Positions 22,241-33,823 of a stretch of DNA of 64,000 nucleotides are shown here, one piece after another (the stretch's first letter is position 1; every line of letters starts with the position of its first letter). A model generated the notes under the pieces. That model was given only the letters and a program-made list of their open reading frames with translations. It made no database searches and was not told the origin of the DNA. Position numbers and translations under genes: made by a program. This DNA comes from Rhizophagus irregularis (lineage: Eukaryota > Glomeromycota > Glomeromycetes > Glomerales > Glomeraceae). Where the stretch lies: the NCBI RefSeq assembly GCF_026210795.1, contig NC_089437.1, positions 496,001 to 560,000 of the forward strand, read 5' to 3'.

Positions 22241-25200
22241 TTAATTTTCATCTGTTTCAATATCTAAATAATTAAATAAATAAAATTAATTTCACATAAA
22301 TAATTTGCAAGATTAATTTTTTTATATATCATAGTACATACCTAATGACCCCAAATCTTTAATTATACAATCATTCAAATCTTCACTTACTACTAGAATT
22401 TCATTTGCTTTTACACTAGCTTGTGAATCTTTACTTTCAAGAATTTCATTCAAATTTTTACTGTTATTTTCATCTGTTTTAATATCTAAATAATTAAATA
22501 AATTAATTAATTTCACATAAATAATTATTTTTATATATTTATAGTATATACCTAATGACCCCAAATCTCTAATTATATAATCATTCAAATCTGAATGACT
22601 TGCATGATATTCTTGTGAATCTTTACTTTCAATAATTTCATTCAATTTTTTACTAGTAAAACCAAGCAAGCGACTGTTGTAACATGCTTGTGGATGAGAT
22701 TCAGCAGCAGGATTGTAATACTGCCCAATTGGTGCATTTATAAATACCATAATATTGCATTTTAACTCTTCATCAATATCTTCAATTTTCTTTCCATCTG
22801 GAAGATAAATCCACTTATTAAAAATATCCTTAACTTCTACAGAAGATGGTCTTTTTAATGGGTCTTCATCCCAACATTTTTTCATCAAATCCACATAGCA
22901 TTGTGGAGTATTTTCAATAATTTCTGGTCGTTCACCTTTACAAATACTTAAACTAAGTTGAAGATCATGTGCTCTATTTTTAAATGGCGTAACTCCAGAT
23001 GTAAACTCCCACATGATCATAGAAAAACTATATATATCACTAGCTGGAGTGTAAGGTTTACCTCTTAAAACTTCAGGTGCCATAAATGGTATAACACCAT
23101 AAATACTATCTTTTTCTAAAAAAGATTTTACAGGTTTACATAATCCCAAATCACTAATATAAACTTGATTATCTTCATTTATATTCCCATTTAAAATATT
23201 GCCATCATGAAAATCACAATGAATAAGATTTTTTTGATGTATTCCATTAAGCCCATAAATAATTTTATATAACATATGCAATTTCTGTTTCCAATTATAT
23301 TTAATTACTTCTGCCAAATTTCCTCTTAAATTACCTTTATTTGCATAATCCATTACTGCCATATAATTTAATGTATTTGGATTTTTTGTGAATCCATATA
23401 AATTAATAAATGCAGCCACTGTTGTAAAATTTGCAAGACATTTCCACTATAAAAATAAAATTAATATTATTTAAATGAATTATAATTGAAATTAAATAAA
23501 TAATGCATTATCATACTTCTTTTAAAAATTCATCCAAATTTTCATTCAAATTATTGACACATTTAAGAACTACTTCAGCATTTTCTACATTTTCTACATT
23601 TTCTATACTATTTACCCAAATAGCTTTATATATAGTACTAAATCCTCCTTTATCAAGATATTCAACATTTTTAAATTGATTATAAGGGATCCATTTTAAT
23701 TTTTCTTTAAGAATAAATTCATCCAAAATTTCATTTCCACTATTTCCAAATCTATAATTTAAATAGTTAATGAAAAAATTATTAAGGTTTATATTAAATT
23801 TAAAACTTTAATAAACAACAATAAATACTTACTCTAAAATTTAAATAGGAATTTAATAAAATATGAATTTTAGCCTTTGTAAAAATAAATACAATAACTT
23901 CGCTATATTATAACTTACCAATAACTAAATCGAATAATTTTTGTATAAATGATAAGAATTATATACAAATATTACATAAATAGAATTAAATAAATAACTT
24001 ACAAGCTATATTATTGAATAATTTTTTTAATTAAAGAATTTAGTTAGGTTAAATTATATATAAATATTAAATAAATATTTAATATTGAATTAAATAAATA
24101 ACTTATAACTTACCATCTAAAGAAATTACAAAATAATTTTTTAAATAAAGAATTTAGTTAGATTATTATATAAATATGCAATAATAGAAATAAATAAATA
24201 ACTTACTATCTATATTATTAAATAATTTTTAAATAATTAATTTAGTAGTTTAAATTATATATAAATATTATATAAATATATAATAATAGAATTAAATAAA
24301 TAACTTATAACTTACTATCTAAAGAAATTACAAAATAATTTTTTAAATAAAGAATTTAGTTAGTTTAATTATATGTAAATATGTAATAATAGAAAATAAA
24401 TAAATAACTTACAAACTATATAATTAAATAAATTTTTAATTAAAGAATTTAGTTAGTTTAAAATTTAAATTATATGTAAATGTTATATAAATATGTAATA
24501 ATAGAATTAAATAAATAACTTATAACTTACTATCTAAAGAAATTACAAAATAATTTTTTAAATAAAGAATTTAGTTAAAATATTATATAAATATGTAATA
24601 ATAGAATTAAATAAATAACTTATTACTTACCATCTAAAAGAAATTATGAATAATTATTTAAATAAAGAATTTAGTTAGAATATTATAAAATATGTAATAA
24701 TAGAATTAAATAAATAACTTACTACTTACCATCTAAAAGAAATTACAAATAATTTAGTTAAAATATTATATAAATATGCAATAATTAAATTAAATAAATC
24801 ACTTATAACATACCATCTAAAGAAATTACAAAATAATTTTTTAAATAAAGAATTTAGTTAGAATATTATATAAATATATAATAATAGAATTAAATAAATA
24901 ACTTACACTCTATGTTATTAAATAATTTTTTAAATAAAGAATTTAGTTAGAATATTATATAAATATGTAATAATAGAATTAAATAAATAACTTACCAGCT
25001 ATAATATTAGATAATTTCATAATTAAAGAATTTAGTTAGTTTAAATTATATGTAAATATTATATAAATATGTAATAATAGATTAAATAAATAACTTATTA
25101 CTTACCATCTAAAAGAAATTACAAATAATTTATTAAATAAAGAATTTAGTTAAAATATTATATAAATATGTAATAATAGTAATAAATAAATAACTTATAA

Positions 25201-28200
25201 CTTACCATCTAAAAGAAATTACAAAATAATTTTTAAATAAAGAATTTAGTAATTTAAGTTATATGTAAATGTTATATAAATATATAATAATAGAATTAAA
25301 TAAATAACTTACACTCTATATTATTAAATATTTTTTAAATAAAGAATTTAGTTAGAATATTATATAAATATGCAATAATAGAATTAAATAATTAACTTAC
25401 CCCCTATATTATTAAATAATTTTTTAAATAAAAAATTTAGTTGGTTTAAATTATATGTAAATATTATATAAATGTGTAATAATAGAATTAAATAAATAAA
25501 TTACCATCTAAAAGAAATTATGAATAATTTATTAAATAAAGAATTTAGTTAAAATATATATAAATATGTAATAATAGAAATAAATAAATCACTTGTAACT
25601 TACCATCTAAAAGAAATTACGAAATAATTTTTAAATAAAGAATTTAGTTAGTTTAAATCATATGTAAATATTATTATATAAATATGTAATAATAGAATTA
25701 AATAAATAACTTATTACTTACCATCTAAAAGAAATTACAAATAATTTATTAAATAAAGAATTTAGTTAAAATATTATATAAATATGTAATAATAGAAATA
25801 AATAAATCACTTATAACTTACCGACTATAATAAATTACAATAATTTTTTAAATAAAGAATTTAGTTAGTTTAAAATTTAAATTATATGTAAATGTTATAT
25901 AAATAAGTAATAGTAGAATTAAATAAATAACTATAACTTACAAACTATTTAAATAAAGAATTTAGTTAGTTTAAATTATATGCAAATATCATATAAAGAA
26001 GTAATAATAGAATTAAATAAATAACTTACTCTCTATATTAAATAATTTTTTTAATAAAGAATTTAGTTAGATTAAATTTTATGTAAATATTATATAACAA
26101 GTAATAATAGAATTAAATAAATAATAACTTACGATCTAAAAGTAATTACAAAATAATTTTAAATAAAGAATTTAGTTAGTTTAAATTATATGCAAATATT
26201 ATATAAAGTAATAATAGAATTAAATATATAACTTACACTCTATATTATTTAATAATTTTGAATAAAGAATTTAGTTAGTTTAAATGATATGTTAATTGTA
26301 ATAATAGAATTAAATAGATAACTTACTTGCTATTTTATTGAATAATTTTTTAAACAAAGAATTTAGTTAGTTAAATTATATATAAATATTATATAAATAA
26401 TTAATAATAGAATTAAATAAATAATAACTTACGATCTAAAAGTAATTACAAAATAATTTTAAATAAAGAATTTAGTTAATTTAAATTATATGTAAATATT
26501 ATATATATGTAATAATAAATAAATAACTTATTATAACTTACGATCTACCAAATAATTTTTTAAATAAAGAATTTAGTTTAACTTATATAAATATTATATA
26601 AATATGTAATAATAGAATTAAATAAATAACTTACCAGCTATAATATTAGATAATTTCATAATTAAAGAATTTAGTTAGTTTAAATTATATGTAAATATGT
26701 AATAATAGAATTAAATGAATAACTTATAACTTACTATCTAAAAAATTTACAAAAGAATTTTAATAAAGAATTTAGTTAGTCTAAATTATATATAATAGAA
26801 TTGAATAAATAACTTATAACTTACCATCTATCAGATAATTTTTTTTAAATAAAAAATTTAATTAGTTTTAAATTATATGTAAATATATTATAAATATATG
26901 ATATTACAAAAGAATTTTAAATAAAGAATTTAGTTAGTCTAAATTATATATGAATAAATAACTTATAACTTACCATCTATCAAATAATTTTTTTTAAATA
27001 AAATATTTAATTAGTTTTAAATTATATATAAATATTTTATAATATATAAAATAATTAACTTACAAACTATATTATTTAATAATTTTTAAATGAAAATTTA
27101 GTTATTTAAATTATATATAAATATTATATACAGTATGTAATAATAGAATTAAATAAATAACTTACTTGCTATATTATTAAGTAATTTTTTAATCAGTTAG
27201 TTTAAATTATATGCAAATATATATAAATATGTAAAATAGATTTAAAATAAACAACTAATAACTTACGATCTAAAATAAATCACCAAATAATTATACATAA
27301 ATATTATATAAATGTGTATTGAGAAAAAAGAATGAACTACATTTAACTAAGGGGAAATTAACCAGTTACATAATTTCCAGTCAAGCTTCAAAACTGGATT
27401 GTACTAGAAGTTATTTTCCCCCTGTTAAGATTAACAGCACTCATGTAATAATAGAAATAAATAACTTACATGCTATATTATCAAATAATTTTTTTAAATA
27501 AAGAATTTAGTTAGTTTAAATCATATGTAAATATTATATATATGTATAATAGAATTAAATAAATAGCTTATAACTTACAATCTATTTAAATAAAGAATTT
27601 AGTTAGTTAATTTAAATCATGTGCAAATAATATATAAAGAATTAAATAATAACTTACACCCTATATTATTAAGCAATATTTTAAATAAAGAATTGGTTAG
27701 TTTAAATTGTGCATAAATATTATGCAGCATATTAACATATGCCACTGCATATAGTGCCCAAAATTAAATCCTGTGATTAATACCCGAGTATTATACATGG
27801 CATAAATTATACAGTACCTATGGGTACTATTCAATTTTAAAACTAAGGTTCTTGAGTAAGACCCTGTAAGACCCGGATACTGTATGCAGTGGCATATGAT
27901 AGGATCATGCCAATCTTGGCAGACCGTTATTTTTGCCAGTAAAAAGAGTGGAATAAAATATTGGTTATGTATAAAAATAACACATTAATAAATTAGGCAT
28001 GATCTTGAGTGGCATGTATAATGATACAGTCATTGAACAGGAAGGGTAACATATAAGTCAGCCCTACAGGATGACTGATATTTTTATCCATCCACAACCA
28101 TAATATATTCTATAAATATGTAATAGAATTAAATAAATATACTTACATACTATATTATTTTAAATAAAGAATTTAGTTAGTTTAAATCATATGAAAATAT

Positions 28201-29939
28201 TTTTTAAATATATGATAATAGAATTAAATAATTAACTTACTAGCTATATTATTAAATAATTTTTAAATAAAAAATTTAATTAGTATGTATATTATATAAA
28301 TAAATGTATAATAATAAATTAAATAAATAACTTACCCCCTATATATATTACAAAATAATTTTAATAATTTTTTTTAAATAGAATATTTAGTTAGTTTAAA
28401 TTATATGCAAATATTATATAAATATATATATATGTAATAGTAAATTAAATAAATAACTTACCTCCTAAAATAATTTTAATAATTTTTTGAATAAAAAATT
28501 TAGTTAGTTAAAATTATGTGTAAATATTATAAATACTATGTAATAATAGAGCTACATAAATAACTTATAACTTACCATCTAAATTAAATTACAAAATAGT
28601 TTTTTAAACAAAGAATTTATTTAGTTTAAATTATATGTAAATACTATATAAATATGTAATAATAAGATTTGATAAATAGCTTAATAACTTACCAACTAAA
28701 ATAAATTACCAAATATAGTTTTTTTAAAAAAGAATTTAAAGAATTTAGTTAGTTTAAATTATATGTAAATATTATATAAATATGTAATAATGGAATTGAT
28801 TAAATAACTATAACTTACAATCTACCAATAATTTTTTAAATAGAGAATTTAGTTAGTTTAAATTGTATGTAAATATTTTATAAATATATGATAATAGAAT
28901 TAAATAATTAACTTACCCCCTATATTATTGAATAATTTTTAAATAAAAAATTTGGTTAGTTTAAATTATATGCAAACATTATATAAATATGTAATAATAG
29001 AATTAAATAAATAATTTATAACTTACCAACTAAAATAAATTAATAAATAATTCATTAAATGAAGAATTAACTGATTTAAATTTATATAAATAACGAAATA
29101 CAATATTATATAACTTACACCCTGTAGTATTATTAATTAATTATTAGATATAAATATTACAATGAAAGTATATACTGAAAATAATACATTACTTACAATC
29201 TGATCATTTAAATAAGAAAATAATTAATTTAAATTATATGTAAGTATTAAAACTAAGTATGATTAAAAACTGTAACTTACCTTCTATAATAGAATTAATT
29301 ATTAAGTAATTATTTAAATAGTTACTGAACATTATAAAAATATTGTAAAAAATAACTTACTAACTATAGTATTATTAATCATTAAATGAATTATTTTAAT
29401 TATATAAAAGTAAGTAATTTCATTATTATTCAATTACAAGATAACCTATTGACTTACGAGCTAAATTATTGAAGATAATTTTATGTAACAGATAAGGATA
29501 TAGTTGTTAGTTTAAATTATATGTGAATATCACGTATATTAAATTATTTATAAATAATTTTCTTAATAATCAAAAAAAATTTTAATATTACAAATCATTT
29601 GGTGTTTTGCACTTACCTATATACTCCTCTGTACTACTTTCTTCAATTTCCTTGATACTACTTGCTTCAATTTCCTTGATACTGCTTTCTTCAAATTCTT
29701 CAGTGTTACTGGAAACTAGTTTTATTATATTGTAAGTTTGTTTTAATAATATTTAAATTATTTTTTTATGATTAAATAAAAATTTTAATATTTCAGTCTT
29801 TTTAGTATATTATATTTACCTTCAGATTCCGTGTCGTAACACAAAGCTGATTTTATTATTTGTAAATTTGTTTCAAAATTTGAATAGTGTATATTTTCAT
29901 GCTATAATCTTTTTTACCTTCATCAATATATTGACTCAT
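22241..29939 (-). CDS. Protein kinase A, tyrosine-kinase-like, encoded by about 59 exons including 52 microexons
   Basis: The predicted protein has 533 residues. Ordinary 5' exons are 29939-29918 (MSQYIDE), 29846-29820 and 29715-29617 (two near-identical SSIKEIE repeats), all ending in phase 1. Fifty 3-nt exons, one 6-nt exon and one 1-nt exon follow (listed in the next entry) and encode an Asp/Tyr-rich segment, about residues 50-102. The kinase exons are 23751-23517 and 23446-22552, then C-terminal exons 22485-22342 and 22263-22241. Kinase features: glycine loop KGGFSTIYK (136-144), Lys165, HCD catalytic loop with Asp258 and Asn263 (Cys replaces the usual Arg), DLG 279-281, APE 303-305. The C-terminus has a duplicated exon unit (LNEI..ESKDSQ...LND..I.DLGSL). 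The summed coding length is 1602 nt, divisible by three. The kinase domain is certain; the microexon part is inferred from splice signals and phase. Confidence 0.75.
27344..27428. mobile_element. Small inverted-repeat insertion inside an array intron
   Basis: About 85-130 bases unlike the array interrupt one intron. TTAACTAAGGGGAAATTAAC at the left is an imperfect inverted match of GTTATTTTCCCCCTGTTAA at the right. It has no coding capacity. Boundaries are approximate. Confidence 0.45.
27736..27898. mobile_element. 163-bp MITE (CATATGCCACTGCATA termini) inside an array intron
   Basis: CATATGCCACTGCATA at 27736-27751 is exactly inverted at 27883-27898. It lies in the intron between the microexons at 28147 and 27658 and lengthens that intron to about 486 nt. 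Directly next to it, 27900-28017 shows a second imperfect inverted pair (AGGATCATGCC / GGCATGATCTT), perhaps a neighbouring or nested element. The neighbouring splice signals are intact. Confidence 0.65.
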
Positions 29940-30166
29940 TACTATATAATTATATAATTATATCAAAATTCTCCCTAAAAAGAGATAATGTAAATATCTT
30001 TTTTTCTTTATTAAAACGCCTTATTAATATTTATGCAAAATGCAGATGCCAAATTTTCAGGTTTCACTGCATCATTATGTACATGTACTGATTGTACTGT
30101 GCAATATATGTTGATCACAAGCACTGCATGTATGACAGTATGACAACAAATTTTTTTGATACTGTC

Positions 30167-30447
30167 AAGCCTCGTTGTGGCACAGCAAAGAATCTCTAAT
30201 GGAGAAAATTTTAATATACAATTTCTAAAGGTCATTAAATATAAGTAAATTTGGCTGCTCCGCAAGTTTACTTATAATGATAAAAGCGGTTTGAATATTT
30301 TTTTTTTTTTGAAAAATATTTTTTTCACTAAGTCCCCTTGGAAATGATCGGCAAAAACGATAATACATATGATTTTAATTTATTTTTCAGTAAAAGGTTT
30401 TAATTTATTTATATTTTTTTTGAAAGTGTGATGCCACAAGGAGGCTT
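30167..30447. mobile_element. 281-bp inverted-repeat element related to 9132-9521
   Basis: AAGCCTCGTTGTGGCA (30167-30182) is inverted with one mismatch at 30432-30447. The interior shares TTGGAAATGATCGGCAAA, then an ACGATAA word, and a GCAAGTTTACTTA-type word with the element at 9132-9521. Non-autonomous DNA element; no target duplication is clear. Confidence 0.6.
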
Positions 30448-32384
30448 ACGCATTCCAGATATACCCATATTTTAAATCTCTAGCATAAAGTTTTTGAAAC
30501 ATAGCCGAAACTAAAAAAAATAATAAATTGTTAATAAAAGAATTTTTTTTAAAAAAGAACTTGAGCCTTTTTTTAAAATCAACATATTTGAAGCAGAACT
30601 GGTTATACAGCAAAAAAAAAAATTAGTGATTATAAAATACATACCTTTTTTGTAATTAATTATTTTTTTTTAGAAATCTTATCATAATGTACGTAAAAAA
30701 AAAAATTTTTAGTTCTCTTCATCTTCTTAGTTTACGAAATAAATTTACTTTGGATCCACGTTAGGTGTGTCGACACACCAACCTATCCTTAATTTAGTGA
30801 TACAATTTCTTTCAATTTAAACTAGCATGACCCGTTGTTTCGCACCGATTAATGTTTTTTGATCAATATATATAATGAATTATGTACAAAAAAGTATTAT
30901 ACAAAGCAGAGATATGAACAAAAAAACTATAAATTATTTTAGTGAAAAAATAAATAGCGACTATATGTTTTTTCTTTATTATAAAAACAGCAGTAGGATA
31001 ACGGGATAAGCCATTATTATACATAATATATCATGTGATTATTTCTGTATGACTAATATATTTCTGATATATTAATCTATGCTTCAAATCCTATTTTAAC
31101 GTTATTTTTAGATACTGTGCTTTCACAATTATATTCATCCTTCTTTTTTGAGCTATTATACTATATGTCTACAAAAATATCCCCATTTTTATTTCGTTAC
31201 TTTTCTAGATGTATTATTTTTTTTCCCAAGGTTCTGAAAAATAAATGATTTTTTATGATATTTACTTATAAAAAAATGACTAAAGTTCTAAAATTTGTTA
31301 TAAAATTTGCATATCAATTATATATAATAATGGTTTATTTTCTTTATTAACATTTTGTAATGAATATGCAATTATCTAATAAAGTATATAATTTAAAAAA
31401 TAGTATCGATAATTTAAATACCTATAACTATATGAATCACTTAAAAATTTTTTATCACATTTTAATATAATTATTAAATAAAATAAAAATTTTCATTTCT
31501 CTATTTTGTGAACCATTTTATTTAACAACATTTCGAATATCATTCACTATTATTATCTTTTTTTTGGTATTTTTTTTTTTAATTTATTATTCCAGATTTC
31601 GCTAAAATGTCTCATTTAGTGATTTCGAAGAATTTGATTCTTCTAATTTTTTTTTTTTTTGTTATATCCTTTTTCACTTTTTTCTATATTTTCAATTTCC
31701 CTTAAGAATGTTATTTTCAATCTCTTTTTATAAGATATTTTTCTAATAAAAATATGTTTTATGATAACAAACTGTGTGTCATATTTTTCGTTAACTATTT
31801 CGTTTTTTAATTATATTTTTTCAAAAAAATTTTGGTCAAATGATCAAATATAATATGTAAAAAGATTTTGAACGAATTAAAAAATTCTCAAGTAATTTAC
31901 TTAAATATAAAAAGAACGATAAAAATAGTTATTTATTTAAAGTCTGAACTAAATTTTTAACAAAAACTAATTAAAAAAAATTTTAGTTTGAAAAAAAATT
32001 GAAAATAACAATTTTTCCAGTTTGAACCGAAAGAAAACAAAAAAAACTAATTAAAAAAATTTTTTCGGCTCGGAAAAAAAAGAACCGAAAAAAATAAGCC
32101 TATAACGGTATTTAAAAAAGTAAAAAAAAGTATAGCTTTGGCGATCTGCTGCGGCCGATCACGAGGTAGTAGAGATACAGAAGGTAAGTTTCATAAATAA
32201 AAATTACAGATTAAAATAGAATATTGAAATATTATTTATACTTTTCAATTCGGTATAATAAGAATAACGTTCACTTAAAATCATTATCAAACGATTATAA
32301 GTCCTAATAAGTTGTAATTGTCAAAAGACAATACATTTTTTTTTGTTTAACGTAAACATTTGGGTGTTTATTATCATGTCTGCA

Positions 32385-32455
32385 TTTAATGTTACATAGT
32401 TCATGAAACTTTTTAGGTCTTAATTCATCTCAGCTTTCCCTTAGTAATAACTTTA
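32385..32455 (-). pseudogene. Short TLDc relic
   Basis: About 70 bases match the TLDc segment around GSRDGFTPKKFHELC of the intact copies (compare 17370-17440), with several substitutions and no flanking homology. It is a decayed fragment of another BTB-TLDc copy. Confidence 0.55.
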
Positions 32456-33823
32456 CAGTTATTAAACTCAAGTGTTAAAGTGAAAGTGCAAGTAACGAAA
32501 TTTTATTTCTTTCACCTTAAATAGAAAATCGAGGGAACCAGGCATAGTTGCACGTAAATAAAGTAATAAAAGTACTTCATTATAAATATTTAATTAAAAT
32601 TTTATTTTTCGTTAATAGATAATATATGTTTCCTTATGCTGGTTGAGCCATCAATAATAATGTTAAAGGAATTTCTGTTATATATTCCGTTAATGAACGT
32701 TGTAAATAGTTTTTTAGGCAAGAACAACATGAGACATTTCTGAATATTTCAAATTACATAATTTGTAATAACTTAACTTTTTTACTATTTGAAAAAAATT
32801 TGCAATTAGGCAATAGCTTATTTTTATTATTTATTATATTTTAGAAAAAAAAAAATTTAAATTGAATTAATGAATGTAAACGAAATATGAAACAAACATT
32901 TTATTCTAGTCTACCAAATATCATATTGCTGTATTGCATGACAGTTTACACATTTAATATTTTTGACAATTTATAATCAATTTTTTATTACATTTACAGA
33001 TTATACTGTACGACACCTAAAGAGGATAAGCCAAGTGGGTACTGATATTTATACTTGAATAATGATGACGTAATTATTTGTATATATTGTTTTTTTTATA
33101 CTTTGTATTACTTACGATATTTATAAAATTTAATAAATTAGAGAATTTTTGCGTACAATACGTATTTAATTAACACTTTTAACATTCCTATTAACTTTTT
33201 TACGCACAGAATATGTTAAAAAAAAAGATTTGATTAATTAATGTATAAATTAGTTACGTTAATACAAATTTTTTGACATTGAAAATTTTCATCATTGGCA
33301 TAATAATGATCCAAAAACAATTATGAGAGACGCATGACGGTATAACTGTATAGAAACAGATGTAATAGATATAATAAAAATCGGGAAGCAGTGAATTTAA
33401 TTCAAGAAATGTAATTAGAATAGCATATACTGCAACCTATAATAATTTAACACGTAATTGTGAGAGATTCGATGATGTCATCTGATCACGAGTAGTAAGA
33501 GCAAGAATACATGTTCGTATTCTTAACGGATTTCTAACTTTCCATTTTCAAATGGAGTAATTCTATTGATCTATGATTATGAGATTTGTGATTTGGGATT
33601 TTTGCAAAATTTTTAGCGCTTTTGAAAATAATAATTTCCGAATATATATCACGTGATCACATTCATCAATTAAATATCGGCGCAAAAAAAAAAAATTTTA
33701 AAATGATCGTCAAAAAAATATTGATTTGTTTAGTTACATATTTTACGCCAACCGTCGTCCTACAAATACAAATAAAGGTTATAAATTATTTCCCTTTGGA
33801 AAAAAAATTCAGTAAAAAAAAAA

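Larger units (their letters stand above)
23752..29616 (-). repeat. Tandem array of introns separated by 3-nt microexons
   Basis: Each unit of about 85-120 nt reads, on the minus strand, AG | 3 nt | GTAAGT ... ACTAAC ... AG. Three-nt exons, by the lowest forward base, are at: 29458, 29361, 29281, 29197, 29119, 29027, 28917, 28819, 28693, 28576, 28462, 28336, 28241, 28147, 27658, 27579, 27470, 27267, 27166, 27064, 26974, 26825, 26735, 26635, 26542, 26433, 26327, 26237, 26133, 26030, 25942, 25822, 25722, 25604, 25505, 25401, 25313, 25206, 25106, 24996, 24907, 24814, 24730, 24631, 24531, 24413, 24316, 24207, 24114, 24003. Then come a 6-nt exon at 23919-23924 and a 1-nt exon at 23833. Twenty-one different triplets occur (ATG twelve times). 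Donors are GTAAGT except at 25505 (GTAATT) and 24814 (GTATGT). Intron 3' ends fall in two classes, ...TTTCTTTTAG or AAATTTTAG versus ...AATAATATAG. Confidence 0.8.
29940..33823. other. Long intergenic region between kinase A and the F-box gene
   Basis: Divergent upstream regions of kinase A (minus) and the F-box gene (plus). It holds the element at 30167-30447, many A/T runs, a short TLDc relic at about 32385-32455, and, at about 32910-33130, sequence resembling the downstream flank of BTB copy G (38430-38640). No complete gene is supported. Confidence 0.4.

Noticed and set aside
23752-29616. Array read as a plain AT-rich satellite or as a CRISPR-like repeat array
   Set aside because: Repeat units vary in length and sequence and have no unique spacers, so it is not CRISPR. 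A plain satellite does not explain the constant AG-NNN-GTAAGT with variable triplets, nor the phase match with exons on both sides.
30011-30265. 84-codon minus-strand frame
   Set aside because: It overlaps the inverted-repeat element at 30167 and shows no domain or codon pattern like a gene.
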